A stretch of DNA of 64,000 bases from G963665185 sp049723905 (GCF_049723905.1 NZ_JBJKFD010000001.1:2294001-2358000), one strand, 5' to 3'. Positions 25,381 to 34,548 are shown, numbered from the stretch's first letter. The notes: generated by a model from the sequence alone, not told the origin. Translations and numbers: made by a program.

Positions 25381-25591
25381 TTTTACTCACTCCATAATAC
25401 TGTCAAAAACCCGGGAAGAGAGGCCTCCCGCCGCTCTCCGGCAAGTCCACGTTTCGCAGGCATGCAAATCTCTGTTGACCCAGCCCGCCACCCCGCTATT
25501 ATGCAGAAAATTTTATACTGGGGGACGCCCCCCACCGACCGCCCGCAACGCCCATAACACCGGCCCGGGCCAATCAACAGAAGGGCTATAC

Positions 25592-26821
25592 ATGGAATCC
25601 ATCAGGGAATTGTACCGCATAGGCTTGGGACCTTCTTCCAGCCATACCATGGGGCCTCGGTTCGCAGCCGAGCGCTTTGCCGAAAAATACCCCGAGGCTG
25701 CGGGCTACAGGGTCAGCCTGTTTGAAAGCCTGGCCGCCACCGGCAAAGGGCACATGACCGACTTTGCCATTGTTTCGGTGCTTGGCAAAGAACGCACGGA
25801 GATACTCTGGAAACCCGAAGAAAAGCTGCCCATGCATCCCAACGGCATGTTTTTCGAAGCCCTGGACGCCAACGGCGCGGTGCTCGGCACCTGGACCGTG
25901 TACAGCGTGGGCGGTGGAGCCCTGCGCGAAGAAGGCCAGGAGCTGGATCAGGAACAGACCGCCAGCATCTATCCGTTGTGCACCGTGGCCGACATCATGG
26001 CCCATTGCGACGACAAGGGCATCACCTACTGGGAATATGTGGAACAGTGTGAAAGCCCGGACATATGGGACTACCTGCGCGAAGTGTGGCACACCATGGA
26101 GGACTGCATTGCCCGTGGGCTAGCCACCGAAGGCGTGCTGCCCGGTTCCATCGGGCTGAGACGCCAAGCCATGGCCTACCTGCGCCGCACCCGCCATGCC
26201 GGGCCGGACATGCAGCAGACCGGACGGCTCACCGCATACTCCCTGGCCGCGTCCGAGGAAAATGCCGCCGCGGGCATAGTGGTTACGGCCCCTACCTGCG
26301 GATCGTGCGGAATCATCCCCTCTGTTCTGCGCTACCTCAAGGAAACCCACGAGATTGACGAGACGGCCATACTGCGCGCTCTGGCCACAGCCGGGCTGTT
26401 CGGCAACGTCATCAAGTTCAACGGTTCCATTTCCGGCGCGGAAGTGGGCTGCCAGGGCGAAGTGGGCAGTGCCTGCGCCATGGCGACAGCCGCCGCCACC
26501 CAGCTTATGGGCGGCAGCCTGCGCCAGATCGAATACGCCGCGGAAATGGGACTGGAACACCACCTGGGGCTGACCTGCGACCCGGTGGACGGACTGGTCC
26601 AGATCCCCTGCATCGAGCGCAACGCCTGCGCTGCCAGCCGCGCCCTGTCCAGAGCGCAGATGGCTATTCTTTCCGACGGATCGCACCGCATTCCGTTCGA
26701 CGAGGTCGTGGCCGTGATGAAAACCACGGGACACGATCTGCCAAGCCTGTACCGCGAAACCGCCACAGGTGGCCTGGCAAAAGCCTATGGCAGTCGGCGC
26801 AACGCCGTCTTGGGCTGCTAG
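25592..26821 (+). CDS. sdaA: L-serine ammonia-lyase (iron-sulfur type)
   Basis: 409 aa single-chain enzyme with beta-type domain first (SIRELYRIGLGPSSSHTMGP at the N-terminus, the substrate SSSHTMGP loop) and alpha domain after. Converts L-serine to pyruvate and ammonia using an oxygen-labile [4Fe-4S] cluster. Cluster cysteines are in APTCGSCGIIP, EVGCQGEVGSACAMA and LTCDPVDGLVQIPCIERNA. The ATG at 25592 follows AAGGGCT. Length fits the single-polypeptide form. Alone, with a hairpin after it. Pyruvate from serine would feed a strict anaerobe's fermentative or sulfate-reducing metabolism. Confidence 0.94.
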   Translation: MESIRELYRIGLGPSSSHTMGPRFAAERFAEKYPEAAGYRVSLFESLAATGKGHMTDFAIVSVLGKERTEILWKPEEKLPMHPNGMFFEALDANGAVLGTWTVYSVGGGALREEGQELDQEQTASIYPLCTVADIMAHCDDKGITYWEYVEQCESPDIWDYLREVWHTMEDCIARGLATEGVLPGSIGLRRQAMAYLRRTRHAGPDMQQTGRLTAYSLAASEENAAAGIVVTAPTCGSCGIIPSVLRYLKETHEIDETAILRALATAGLFGNVIKFNGSISGAEVGCQGEVGSACAMATAAATQLMGGSLRQIEYAAEMGLEHHLGLTCDPVDGLVQIPCIERNACAASRALSRAQMAILSDGSHRIPFDEVVAVMKTTGHDLPSLYRETATGGLAKAYGSRRNAVLGC

Positions 26822-26855
26822 GGGCGCATTCTCCCCAATTTGCTTGCCAACATTC

Positions 26856-26879
26856 CGGGGAAAGATTTTTCTTTCCCCG
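26856..26879 (+). terminator. Hairpin after serine dehydratase
   Basis: CGGGGAAAG-ATTTTT-CTTTCCCCG, a 9-bp perfect stem 35 bp after the stop. There is no T-run on the distal side. Confidence 0.55.
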
Positions 26880-27116
26880 AAATTCCACCCAAACCACGGA
26901 AATTGCTTCCCCGCAAACTCCGCCCTCCCCGTCTATGATAACCACATGTAAAACCTGAATTTCACTGCTGCTGAAAGGACTTCAGCCCCTGTGCCATCTC
27001 TTCTTTCGCATTACGAAATATTCCAATCATAATTTACCAAGAGCGCAATTCCGTGTATTCTTCTACAAGGCCGGAGACCGGCTCTACAGCCACGGATCGG
27101 CCAAAGGAGATAACGT

Positions 27117-28661
27117 ATGCATGACTTTGATCTGGGCATTATCGGCGGCGGCGCGGCAGGACTGACCGCGGCTTCGGGAGCGGCTCAACTGGGAGTGAAA
27201 ACACTGCTTCTGGATGCCGGTCCAGCCCTGGGCGGCGACTGTCTTCATTACGGCTGCGTGCCCAGCAAAACCCTTCTGCACACAGCCAGGGTTCGCCATC
27301 TCATGGCCCACGCAAACGATGTGGGCCTGCCGGGAACAGACCTCCCGCCCGTGGATTTTTCCCGGGTACGGGAGCGCATCGCCCAGGTCATTGCCACCAT
27401 CCAGCAACACGATTCCGTGGAGCGGTTCTGCAAGCTCGGTGCGCAGGTCCGCTTTGCCCGCCCCGAGTTCGTGGATGAGCATAGCGTGGAAACCCACACC
27501 CAGGACGGACACACGGAACGCATCAGTGCCGCCCGCTGGCTTATTGCAACGGGTTCCTCCCCCTTCGTTCCGGACATTCCCGGCCTGCATACGTCAGGGC
27601 AGGACAAGGCCACCTGCCTCACCAACAAGGAAATATTCTCCCTGGACAGTCTGCCGGAATCCCTGGTCATTCTGGGAGGCGGAGCCATTGCCGTGGAAAT
27701 GGCCCAGGCTTTTGTCCGCCTGGGAAGCCGCGTGGATGTGGTTCAACGCGGCAAGCAGATTCTCAGCGGGGAGGACCCCGACCTGGCTGCCCAGATTCAG
27801 GCCGCCCTGGAAGCCGAGGGGGTGCGCTTTCACCTGGGCGCCACCGTGGACGGTGTCCACTCCGAAGGCGGCCTTCACGAAATCCATCTGCATACAGAGG
27901 ACGGCAAGCAGCTCATCCGTTCAAGCCATCTACTGGCAGCCATGGGGCGCACTCCGAACCTTGAAGGGCTGGGACTGGATGCGGCGGGCATTGCGGTTGC
28001 TGCGCACGGCATCCAGGTGGATTCGCGCCTGCGCACGGCCCAGCCGCACATCTACGCAGCCGGGGATGTCACAGGACAATATCAGTTCACCCACGCCGCA
28101 GGGTACGAAGGCGGAGTGGTCGTAACCAATGCGGTTTTCCGTCTTCCGCGCACGGTCGATTACACTTGGATGCCCCATTGCATCTATTGCGACCCGGAGC
28201 TTGCCGGAGCCGGACTGAACGAGACCCAGGCCAAGGCCGCTGGCATCGAATACAAGGTGCATGTGGAAAAATTCAGCGACAACGACAGGGCACTGGCCGA
28301 AAACAGCACGCGCGGCTATCTCAAGCTGCTTCTGGACCGCAAGGACAAGCCTTTGGGAGTACGGATTCTGGGACCACGGGCAGGGGACATTCTTTCCGAA
28401 TGGGTGGCGGTGCTCAACGGCGGAGTCCGGCTTTCCAGCCTGGCATCGGCAGTGCACCCCTACCCCACGCTGGCGGAGATCAACAAACGGGCGGCAGGCA
28501 ACATCATTGCGCCCAAGATATTTTCCGGAACAGTAAAAAAGGGACTGAAGTTTTTCTTCAACTACAAGGGCAGAGCCTGCGAGTACGAGAGCTCACCCGA
28601 TGCGACCAATGCGCCGGAAGCCACCAGTGCACAAGAGAGGCCGGAAACGCAGAAGCCGTGA
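27117..28661 (+). CDS. Pyridine nucleotide-disulfide oxidoreductase (MerA/Lpd-like)
   Basis: 514 aa FAD enzyme. FAD site GIIGGGAAGLTAA at the N-terminus; redox disulfide in GGDCLHYGCVPSK (Cys-43 and Cys-48 region), NAD(P) site ILGGGAIAVEMAQAF (about 180), and second FAD motif IYAAGDVTGQYQFTHAA (about 310). The C-terminal dimer domain lacks the exact His-x4-Glu of dihydrolipoamide dehydrogenases: AVHPYPTLAEINK gives HPYPTLAE, which keeps the pair. No lipoyl-complex genes or mer genes are adjacent, so the substrate is open. A charged Ala/Pro/Glu tail of 25 residues ends the protein. Single gene, convergent with comF 21 bp away. Confidence 0.82.
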   Translation: MHDFDLGIIGGGAAGLTAASGAAQLGVKTLLLDAGPALGGDCLHYGCVPSKTLLHTARVRHLMAHANDVGLPGTDLPPVDFSRVRERIAQVIATIQQHDSVERFCKLGAQVRFARPEFVDEHSVETHTQDGHTERISAARWLIATGSSPFVPDIPGLHTSGQDKATCLTNKEIFSLDSLPESLVILGGGAIAVEMAQAFVRLGSRVDVVQRGKQILSGEDPDLAAQIQAALEAEGVRFHLGATVDGVHSEGGLHEIHLHTEDGKQLIRSSHLLAAMGRTPNLEGLGLDAAGIAVAAHGIQVDSRLRTAQPHIYAAGDVTGQYQFTHAAGYEGGVVVTNAVFRLPRTVDYTWMPHCIYCDPELAGAGLNETQAKAAGIEYKVHVEKFSDNDRALAENSTRGYLKLLLDRKDKPLGVRILGPRAGDILSEWVAVLNGGVRLSSLASAVHPYPTLAEINKRAAGNIIAPKIFSGTVKKGLKFFFNYKGRACEYESSPDATNAPEATSAQERPETQKP

Positions 28662-28682
28662 GCCACGGCGTACGGGAGCCTG

Positions 28683-29450
28683 CTATGCCCGGGCCAGAAC
28701 AAGCACGTCCACGGCAGCTGCTCCTGCCTGCAGCAGCACCCGCGTGCATTCCCTGAGCGTGGTGCCGGTGGTCATGACGTCGTCCAAAAGCAGCACGCGC
28801 CGCCCCGCAACCTCACCTTCCCGCGCCTGGAATGCTCCCTGCACATTGCGCAATCTGTCCTTACGCTCCAAAGAAACCTGGGGGATGGTACAACGCACCC
28901 TTTCCAGGGCATGCAGGGTCAGAGGCCGTTCCAGACGGGCGGCCAGCCGGCGGCCCAGCTCCCTGCTCTGGTTGTAGCCCCGCTCCAACAGCCGCCTGGG
29001 ATGCAGGGGAACAGGCACGATAAGGTCGGGCACTCGATATTCCCGCAAAAAAAACGTCTCCACAACCAGGGATTGCAGCAGTTTTCCCAATCCCAAGGCA
29101 GAGCGGAATTTGTAGGCCCGCAAAAGTTCCCCCAACAGGCCGTCGTAGCTTCCGTGAAAATAGATATTTTCCCAATCGGGAGGGACGTCCAGGCAGGTTG
29201 CGCACAGATGCGGCACGCCATCCGGGTCGGCATGGAGAAGCCCGCAGGCCGGACAGTATCCGGCAGTGCGCGGAGCCAGCCGGGCGCGGCACTCGGGGCA
29301 AAGTCCCAGTGCATCCCGCTCGGAAAGCACCCGGCTGCACACCGGGCAACGGCTCTGGGCAAGCAGCGACGCGACCCGTCCGATACGGATTTCCCCGGCA
29401 ATGCATGCGCCGGACAACCACCAGGGCAGCATTCCCAAAAGATTGCGCAT
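28683..29450 (-). CDS. comF: ComF-family phosphoribosyltransferase-like protein
   Basis: 255 aa. Four zinc-ribbon type Cys pairs come first (CPVC and CPEC about residues 35-55, CPAC and CATC about 70-90). The PRTase-like domain follows with DLIVPVPLHPRRLLERGYNQ (starting about 145) and the PRPP loop VLLLDDVMTTGTTL (about 218). ComF proteins are linked to DNA uptake and to late steps in DNA repair or recombination; the catalytic role is not settled. The ATG at 29450 is chosen because the long upstream extension belongs to the antisense of the next gene. The downstream neighbour of a gate-domain membrane protein, 20 bp apart. Confidence 0.85.
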   Translation of the reverse strand: MRNLLGMLPWWLSGACIAGEIRIGRVASLLAQSRCPVCSRVLSERDALGLCPECRARLAPRTAGYCPACGLLHADPDGVPHLCATCLDVPPDWENIYFHGSYDGLLGELLRAYKFRSALGLGKLLQSLVVETFFLREYRVPDLIVPVPLHPRRLLERGYNQSRELGRRLAARLERPLTLHALERVRCTIPQVSLERKDRLRNVQGAFQAREGEVAGRRVLLLDDVMTTGTTLRECTRVLLQAGAAAVDVLVLARA

Positions 29451-29470
29451 GGCCCCCGCTTCCACAGCCG

Positions 29471-30424
29471 CTAGCCCCACCAGGCGTACAGCAGGGCCAC
29501 CACGATCAGACTGCCCACGCGCACGCTCTGGTTGACCACAATAAGCCGCAGGGCCAGCTTGGGAGAAAAAATGCCCGCATAGTAGGGGAACTGATGGCGG
29601 AAGGCACGCATGGGGGCGGACAGGATATTGCCCACCATAAGCGCCAGCACGATCTGTTTGGCCGGAAGGCTGGCCGCTTCCAGCAACGCGCCCGCAACGG
29701 CAAGCCCTGCCGTGAACTCGGCAGCCATCTGAAAGGCAATGATGCTGACCGCCTTGGGGTGCAGCCATTTGAGGAAAAAGGCATTGTGCGCCAGGAAATC
29801 TTCCAGGGCCGTGAACACTCCCCATCTATGCGACAGGAAAATCAGAATATAGATGGGCACCGTGATGTAGATGATGCGGGGAATCCGCTTGAGAAAACGC
29901 GTCCATGTTTTTTTCAGGGCGTCGCGCACGGATTTTCTGCCCGTATCCTTCAGCCTGCAGGGTACGCATCCCGCCTCGATGGGGGGCAGCCAGACCCGGC
30001 CCAGAAAAATGATGCCCGTTGTACGCAAAAAAGCGGCCAAAAGGGTCAGCCCCACGTAAACGACGGCAGCCCCCTTGAGAAACGGCAGCGTTATGAAAAA
30101 GACCGTGGGCAAATGGAGAAAATAGGTGGGCAGCGAGTTGAACAGGTTGGAAAGCAGCAGCTCGCGGGTGGTCATTTCCTTTTTTTCGTAGGCCTCGGCC
30201 AACATGGTGTTTGCCGAAACACCGGAAAAAAAAGCCATGGAAAAACTCGCCCCGGAAACATCCTTGAGCCGGGCCAGACGGACCAGAGGTTCGGCAATCC
30301 GGGCCACGGCGGAAGTCCAATTCATGGACTCTATGAGGTTGCCGACCAGAAGGCCGAGGGAAATGAAAAAAACAAGCCGTACCAACGGCCAGCCCAGGCC
30401 GTGCCAAATTTGATATATATCCAT
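29471..30424 (-). CDS. Nucleoside-recognition (gate) domain membrane protein
   Basis: 317 aa polytopic inner-membrane protein with two gate-type domains: one in LVFFISLGLLVGNLIESMNW to SGVSANTMLAEAY (residues 17-85) and the second in HPKAVSIIAFQMAAEFTAGLAVAG (starting about 232). Such proteins are related to SpmA/SpmB and FeoB gate domains and have no assigned substrate. The ATG at 30424 has TAAGGA five bases upstream. Upstream is an 81-aa gene four bases away, and before it panB, so four or five minus-strand genes may be one transcript. Confidence 0.8.
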   Translation of the reverse strand: MDIYQIWHGLGWPLVRLVFFISLGLLVGNLIESMNWTSAVARIAEPLVRLARLKDVSGASFSMAFFSGVSANTMLAEAYEKKEMTTRELLLSNLFNSLPTYFLHLPTVFFITLPFLKGAAVVYVGLTLLAAFLRTTGIIFLGRVWLPPIEAGCVPCRLKDTGRKSVRDALKKTWTRFLKRIPRIIYITVPIYILIFLSHRWGVFTALEDFLAHNAFFLKWLHPKAVSIIAFQMAAEFTAGLAVAGALLEAASLPAKQIVLALMVGNILSAPMRAFRHQFPYYAGIFSPKLALRLIVVNQSVRVGSLIVVALLYAWWG

Positions 30425-30430
30425 CAATCC

Positions 30431-30676
30431 TTACTCGGAAAAAAGCCTCTTCCATTCGGAGGAGGCAATAATGCTGAATTGTTCGTCAACAACGGTCACA
30501 ACTCCGGCCTTGCTCAATTCCACATAGGAAGCAAGATATTCGTCGTTGGTTCCGGTCCAGTCGCGGCGGCAGTTTTTCCCCGTGGGTGCAATCCCGGACG
30601 AAACCATGCAGTCAATGAGCAGGTACAGGGTAATCGCCCTGTCGCTCAGGCCAAGGGAAAAAATTTTACTGTTCAC
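30431..30676 (-). CDS. Small conserved-looking protein of unknown function
   Basis: 81 aa, soluble, beginning from GTG at 30676 seven bases after the panB stop, so it is likely coupled to panB translation. Sequence has a helical start (LSDRAITLYLLIDCMVSSG), an ENCRRDW-like stretch and VVTVVDEQFSIIASSEWKRLF at the end, resembling a small winged-helix-like or DNA-mimic-size fold only in general shape. I do not recognise a family. Its operon place between panB and the gate-domain protein suggests it is expressed. Confidence 0.6.
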   Translation of the reverse strand: MNSKIFSLGLSDRAITLYLLIDCMVSSGIAPTGKNCRRDWTGTNDEYLASYVELSKAGVVTVVDEQFSIIASSEWKRLFSE

Positions 30677-30682
30677 CAGCGG

Positions 30683-31558
30683 TCACAACTTCTCCTTTTC
30701 CCCTTCCGGCATGGCAAACTGGTGCTCCGGTCCGGGGAACTGGCCGGTGCGTACTCCGTCGCGGTAGGCCTGCAACGCCTCTACCGCCAGACTGCCCAGC
30801 TCCGCATAACGCTTCACAAACTTGGGTGTGAACCTGTCGAACAGTCCCAGCAGGTCGTGCATCACAAGCACCTGCCCGTCGCAATGCGGCCCGGCGCCGA
30901 TGCCTATGGTGGGGATGTCCAATTCCTTTGTTATCATGGCTCCCACAGGTGAGGGAACCCCCTCGATAACAATACTGAAGCACCCGGCGTCCTGCAGACG
31001 CAGGGCATCTTCCAGCAGGCGCTGTGCGGCCTGTGCGGTTTTTCCCTGCACTTTGAAGCCGCCCATGGCCGCCACATGCTGGGGAGTAAGCCCCACATGG
31101 CCCTGCACGGGAATGCCCGAAGAGACCATCTGGCGCACGGCATCCACCTGGGCAGCCCCTTCCAGCTTTACGGCCTGGGCATGCCCCTGGCTGAGGCAGC
31201 GGGCGGCGTTGCGTACGGCCTGGGCCGTGCTTTCCTGATAGGAACCGAACGGAAGGTCCGCCACCAGCAGGCTGTTGCCCGCCCCTTTGGAAGCGGCCAG
31301 ACAATGATGAACCATGATGTCCATGGTCACGGACAGGGTATTGTCGTGGCCGAGAACAACCATGCCGAGGGAATCTCCCACCAGAATAATGTCCATTCCG
31401 CTCTTAGCGGCAAGAAGCGCCGTGGGATAATCGTAGGCGGTAACCATGGCCAGTTTTTCGCCGCCCTTGCGTGCCATAACGCCAGGGGCGCTCATGGGAG
31501 TGTTCAGGGGGCAACCTTTGGGGGAAGATCCGTACGATGTGGGCACATTGAACTCCAT
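30683..31558 (-). CDS. panB: Ketopantoate hydroxymethyltransferase
   Basis: About 291 aa. Transfers a hydroxymethyl group from methylene-THF to 2-oxoisovalerate in pantothenate and CoA synthesis. Clear family blocks: MVTAYDYPTALLA, ILVGDSLGMVVLGHDNT, LLVADLPFGSYQ (metal-binding Asp), VKLEGAA, GHVGLTPQHVAAMGGFKVQGK, IVIEGVPS and TIGIGAGPHCDGQVLV. The start is uncertain: ATG at 31558 is used here, another ATG at 31492 lies closer to the first conserved block, and none has a good ribosome site. No panC is beside it. Confidence 0.93.
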   Translation of the reverse strand: MEFNVPTSYGSSPKGCPLNTPMSAPGVMARKGGEKLAMVTAYDYPTALLAAKSGMDIILVGDSLGMVVLGHDNTLSVTMDIMVHHCLAASKGAGNSLLVADLPFGSYQESTAQAVRNAARCLSQGHAQAVKLEGAAQVDAVRQMVSSGIPVQGHVGLTPQHVAAMGGFKVQGKTAQAAQRLLEDALRLQDAGCFSIVIEGVPSPVGAMITKELDIPTIGIGAGPHCDGQVLVMHDLLGLFDRFTPKFVKRYAELGSLAVEALQAYRDGVRTGQFPGPEHQFAMPEGEKEKL

Positions 31559-31645
31559 CTGTTCATGGAAGCATTTGACGGACTGGCGTTTGCGCATTTG
31601 CCGTGGGCACAGTGCAAACGGATTAAGAGAAGGCTCGTCGCCCCA

Positions 31646-31692
31646 AAGGCTCGCCAGGCAGAAGACTCACTAGGCTGAAGGCTCGCCAGGCA
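31646..31692. repeat. Two 15-bp direct repeats upstream of panB
   Basis: AAGGCTCGCCAGGCA occurs at 31646-31660 and 31678-31692. A perfect 12-bp palindrome CCCGCATGCGGG lies nearby at about 31739-31750. The stretch 31559-31903 has no credible gene; the repeats may be regulatory or neutral. Confidence 0.5.
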
Positions 31693-31903
31693 AACAGCTT
31701 GTCGCCTGCGCGGCTGAGAAACCAGCCAATGCAGGGCACCCCGCATGCGGGCACCACGGCCGGAAGAAGTTGTCCCAACGAGAGACCGGGCGGACGCGCC
31801 GGAAGAAAAATAGCGCAACTGGGGCAGGAAGAAAAGTTCTGAAAAGAGCGGCCTGCCTTCCCGCTCTGGGGCGCAGGCCGCAAGAAAAACATTGGGCGGG
31901 GAG

Positions 31904-32587
31904 CTACATGTCCTGCAGGACCCAAACCACGCGGCCCACAACCTGGGCGTCGGCCTTATCCAGAGACAGGCTCTGCTCCGGATGGTCGGCATTTTCACTG
32001 CGCAGGATGAAGCGGTTGTTGCTGGCATCGTAAAAAATACGCTTCAATACAAGGCCTTCGTGCGGCATGTGCAGCCCGTACAATTCGCCGGAACGAATGC
32101 GCCTCTGATCGGAATCGATACCCAGATACGCGCCCCGCCGAACAATGGGCTCCATTCCGGAACCGTCCACGCGAATGACGAGAATTGCGGGCTTGTAAAA
32201 CGTTTCCGGGATATTGAGTTGGCTTACAAAATCAGGCTTCCACTCATCATTGTCCCCGGTAATGCCGGTCATGCTGGAAACGCTGACCACGCGGCCGCGG
32301 GAAGCAGACTTGCCGTAGGACGTGGCACTCTCGCCCACGGTCTGCACATAGGATGTGGCTTCGGCCATACCCGGCTTGAGAAACATGGGTTCCACACCTT
32401 CTGCAAGCCAGTCGGGGTTCAGCCCATGGCTGCGGTACAGTTTGAGATACCAGTCAGAAGGAACGGAATTGCGGCGTTTGGCGTCGGAGATGCTGGATTG
32501 GCGAATGGCCAGAATATTAGCCAGCTCCACCTGCGTACGGGCTCCGGTGGCTTTTTTGATGCGCTCAAGAATTTCATCAAAGTTCAT
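31904..32587 (-). CDS. CI-like repressor with S24 (LexA-type) peptidase domain, copy 1
   Basis: 227 aa. N-terminal HTH: ARTQVELANILAIRQSSISDAKRRNSVPSDWYLKL. The C-terminal S24 fold has RVDGSGMEPIVRRGAYLGID with the nucleophile Ser in GSGMEP and the Lys in LVLKRIFY. The ATG at 32587 has AGGGG upstream. It is paralogous to the gene at 33193-33894: same HTH words (RTQVELAN, IRQSSISDAK) and the same VLQ ending. Divergent from the Cro-like gene at 32720. Such proteins can be DNA-damage-cleavable or simply use the fold for dimerisation. No phage structural genes are near. Confidence 0.85.
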   Translation of the reverse strand: MNFDEILERIKKATGARTQVELANILAIRQSSISDAKRRNSVPSDWYLKLYRSHGLNPDWLAEGVEPMFLKPGMAEATSYVQTVGESATSYGKSASRGRVVSVSSMTGITGDNDEWKPDFVSQLNIPETFYKPAILVIRVDGSGMEPIVRRGAYLGIDSDQRRIRSGELYGLHMPHEGLVLKRIFYDASNNRFILRSENADHPEQSLSLDKADAQVVGRVVWVLQDM

Positions 32588-32719
32588 GGGTAGTTCCCCT
32601 CTCGGCAACCGATAAACAAGAAAAAGGATAAAGATATTGACCTTGGACTATTTGCTGTGCGATAAGTAATCAGAAAACAAATTTTTTATCTGTAACATAC
32701 TGAAATTACGAGCCCCCTC
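32588..32719. promoter_or_regulatory. Divergent promoter region between S24 repressor and Cro-like gene
   Basis: 132-bp AT-rich interval with TTGACC near 32638 and GATAAG about 18 bp later reading right. No exact operator palindrome was found by eye. The repressor-Cro layout suggests mutual control (inference). Confidence 0.3.
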
Positions 32720-33010
32720 ATGAGTCAAAATGTTGACCGATTCCATGACGCAAAAAAAGGCGTTCGTCAAGCCAGACTTAAGGCATGGCTGGCCTACCAT
32801 GGTGTAGGAAATCGCGAACTTGCTGAAAAACTAGGAGTTCATCCGTCCATGATAACCCGGATATTCAAAGGGGAAAGGGCACCTGCCGAACGCATTGCCC
32901 AGTTGGTGGACTTGGGCATTCCCAAGTCCCTGCTCCCCGAGCCGAACGGGCGTAAACCGGGCCGTCCGAAGAAAGCGGCAGCAAAAACAGCGGGAAATTC
33001 CCAAAGATAA
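32720..33010 (+). CDS. Small Cro/XRE-type DNA-binding protein
   Basis: 96 aa. One helix-turn-helix: ARLKAWLAYHGVGNRELAEKLGVHPSMITRIFKGERAPAERIAQL at residues 18-65, then a basic Pro/Lys tail (NGRKPGRPKKAAAK) like an AT-hook GRP. Divergent from the S24 repressor across 132 bp, the usual layout of a repressor/antirepressor switch. Followed by hairpins in the spacer before the second S24 gene. Function beyond DNA binding is unknown. Confidence 0.75.
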   Translation: MSQNVDRFHDAKKGVRQARLKAWLAYHGVGNRELAEKLGVHPSMITRIFKGERAPAERIAQLVDLGIPKSLLPEPNGRKPGRPKKAAAKTAGNSQR

Positions 33011-33099
33011 TTCGGAAAAATTACAAGCAAAAAAGAAGACCGGAATGAGCCCCGACAACGGTGTACAAAAGTTGCCTAAACGACCGAAAGAAATAAATC

Positions 33100-33179
33100 A
33101 AAAAAAATACCGGAAGCGCCGCAGCGATTCCGGTACTTCGGAAAATTTCACTGCCGCGGAGGTAAAACCTCCGCAGCAG
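33100..33179 (-). terminator. Two hairpins, terminator for the second S24 gene
   Basis: CTGC-c-GCGGAGGT...ACCTCCGC-a-GCAG (33151-33179) and TACCGGAA...TTCCGGTA (33108-33135). On the minus strand the second is followed by a run of T (AAAAAAA on the plus strand), so it should end the 33193 transcript. Confidence 0.75.
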
Positions 33180-33192
33180 GTAAATATAGAGG

Positions 33193-33894
33193 CTACAGTT
33201 CCTGCAGAACCCAGGAAGCCTTGCCCACGATCTTTTCACCCTTCTGCATCACAGGCATGGTGTTCTCGGGATATTCCGGGTTGTCGGCACGCAGCACGAG
33301 CATTTCATTGCCGATATCCAGGAAGATGCGCTTGAGCACAATCCCCTTGCCGGGGACGAACACACCGTAGACATCGCCTTCGCAGATGTCGGTACGCTCG
33401 CGGTCCAATCCAACCAGCGCCTTGCGACGGATGCCGGGCTCCATGCTGGAATCGCTGACCTGCACAACCAGAAGGTTGGGACGGTCCTGGCTCTTCTGCA
33501 CCAGCATCTGGCCCAGGGGCTTTCCGCTCCACTCACCTTCGGCAAGGTCGCCTTCACAGCTGTAGATATTGACCAAACGCCCACCTGCGGGTCCGATTAC
33601 GGAAGAATCGTTCGCGGAAACGCCGTCTTCATCCGTATCGTCGTAGGCGTAGAGGTTTTTGGGATATTCACCATGGATCAACCATTTGGGGTTCCATCCT
33701 TCCTCCATAAAGAGGGAAAGGATCCAAGAGGCCGGAATGCGGCTATTTTTCTTGGCATCGGAAATGCTCGACTGACGGATCCCCAGCTTGTTTGCCAGTT
33801 CAACCTGGGTGCGAGCCCTGGCGGCATGGTGGATGCGGGAATAGATATCCGGGAACTTTTCATCGTCCCGCAAGATTTCGAGTGCTTTTGCCAT
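33193..33894 (-). CDS. CI-like repressor with S24 peptidase domain, copy 2
   Basis: 233 aa. HTH region ARTQVELANKLGIRQSSISDAKK at residues 27-49; C-terminal S24 domain with VSDSSMEPGIRRKALVGLD (Ser in SSMEP) and GIVLKRIFLD (Lys). Strong AAGGAGAT site before ATG at 33894. It is a paralogue of the 31904 gene with about the same length and the same ending. About 100-150 bp upstream three CCTCTT words recur every 21-22 bp (33997-34045), possibly operator sites. The genes it controls are unknown. Confidence 0.85.
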   Translation of the reverse strand: MAKALEILRDDEKFPDIYSRIHHAARARTQVELANKLGIRQSSISDAKKNSRIPASWILSLFMEEGWNPKWLIHGEYPKNLYAYDDTDEDGVSANDSSVIGPAGGRLVNIYSCEGDLAEGEWSGKPLGQMLVQKSQDRPNLLVVQVSDSSMEPGIRRKALVGLDRERTDICEGDVYGVFVPGKGIVLKRIFLDIGNEMLVLRADNPEYPENTMPVMQKGEKIVGKASWVLQEL

Positions 33895-33996
33895 ATTATT
33901 ATCTCCTTGACTATTTGACGGTGGGGGGTACAGACCCCAGCCGTCTTCTAAGTGCCTGAAACGCAAAGCGCATCTGCACCATTTTTATGTATATAG

Positions 33997-34045
33997 CCTC
34001 TTACCGAAGGCCACAATACCTCTTCCGAAAATTATAACGCCTCTT
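33997..34045. promoter_or_regulatory. Three CCTCTT words at 21-22 bp spacing
   Basis: CCTCTT occurs at 33997, 34019 and 34040, each followed by A/C-rich bases, so all three face the same side of the helix (two turns apart). They lie 100-150 bp upstream of the second S24 repressor gene. This is a candidate operator array; no binder is known. Confidence 0.4.
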
Positions 34046-34548
34046 CAAATAAAATAAGGCCGAAAAGTGGCTTTACCGGGGAGAAAAATACTTTTTTGGG
34101 AATTCGCCAAGTGAAGAACAGTTTTTCAGGCGGACGAAGTACAGAAAAGTAAAATCGTTATAATATTTGTAACCCCAAAAATTTTTTTTACACACAAATA
34201 CGGGCAAATCATCTTTAAAAATCTGAGTTATTTTCCAACATCCTGTTTTTGTAACAGAAATTTTGCATACCTCTATAGAAGGAAATATGCAATAAAAAAT
34301 TTGACTAATTTTAGCAAGAGCATAAAAACTTATGCCTTTTACCGAGGAATACATTAATCCCCTGGAGCAGATAGTTTAGGGTATACATTTGCCGAATTAA
34401 AGAAACGTACGTTTTGCCATGGGTTCCAGGGGGCAAAGGAAAAGCGGATAAGCCTGCGGCAAAAAATAAATTTCCTTTTTTTCGGTTTCGGAATGCTCTG
34501 GTATAAAATGCATTTGGAAGTTATAAGAGCAGACTATCTGGAGGGTCG
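34046..34548. other. AT-rich intergenic stretch
   Basis: About 500 bp with long A and T runs, far lower in GC than the neighbours. A 93-codon minus-strand frame (34073-34354) is rich in Phe, Lys and Tyr from AT bias and shows no family pattern. No sharp promoter or repeat found. Could be foreign DNA or a bent regulatory region. Confidence 0.4.

Noticed and set aside
31904..33894. Complete prophage at the S24 repressors
   Set aside because: No integrase, att-like repeat, capsid, tail or lysis genes on either side.
34073..34354. 93-codon AT-rich minus-strand frame
   Set aside because: Composition explained by AT bias; only a weak AGGGG upstream and no domain.
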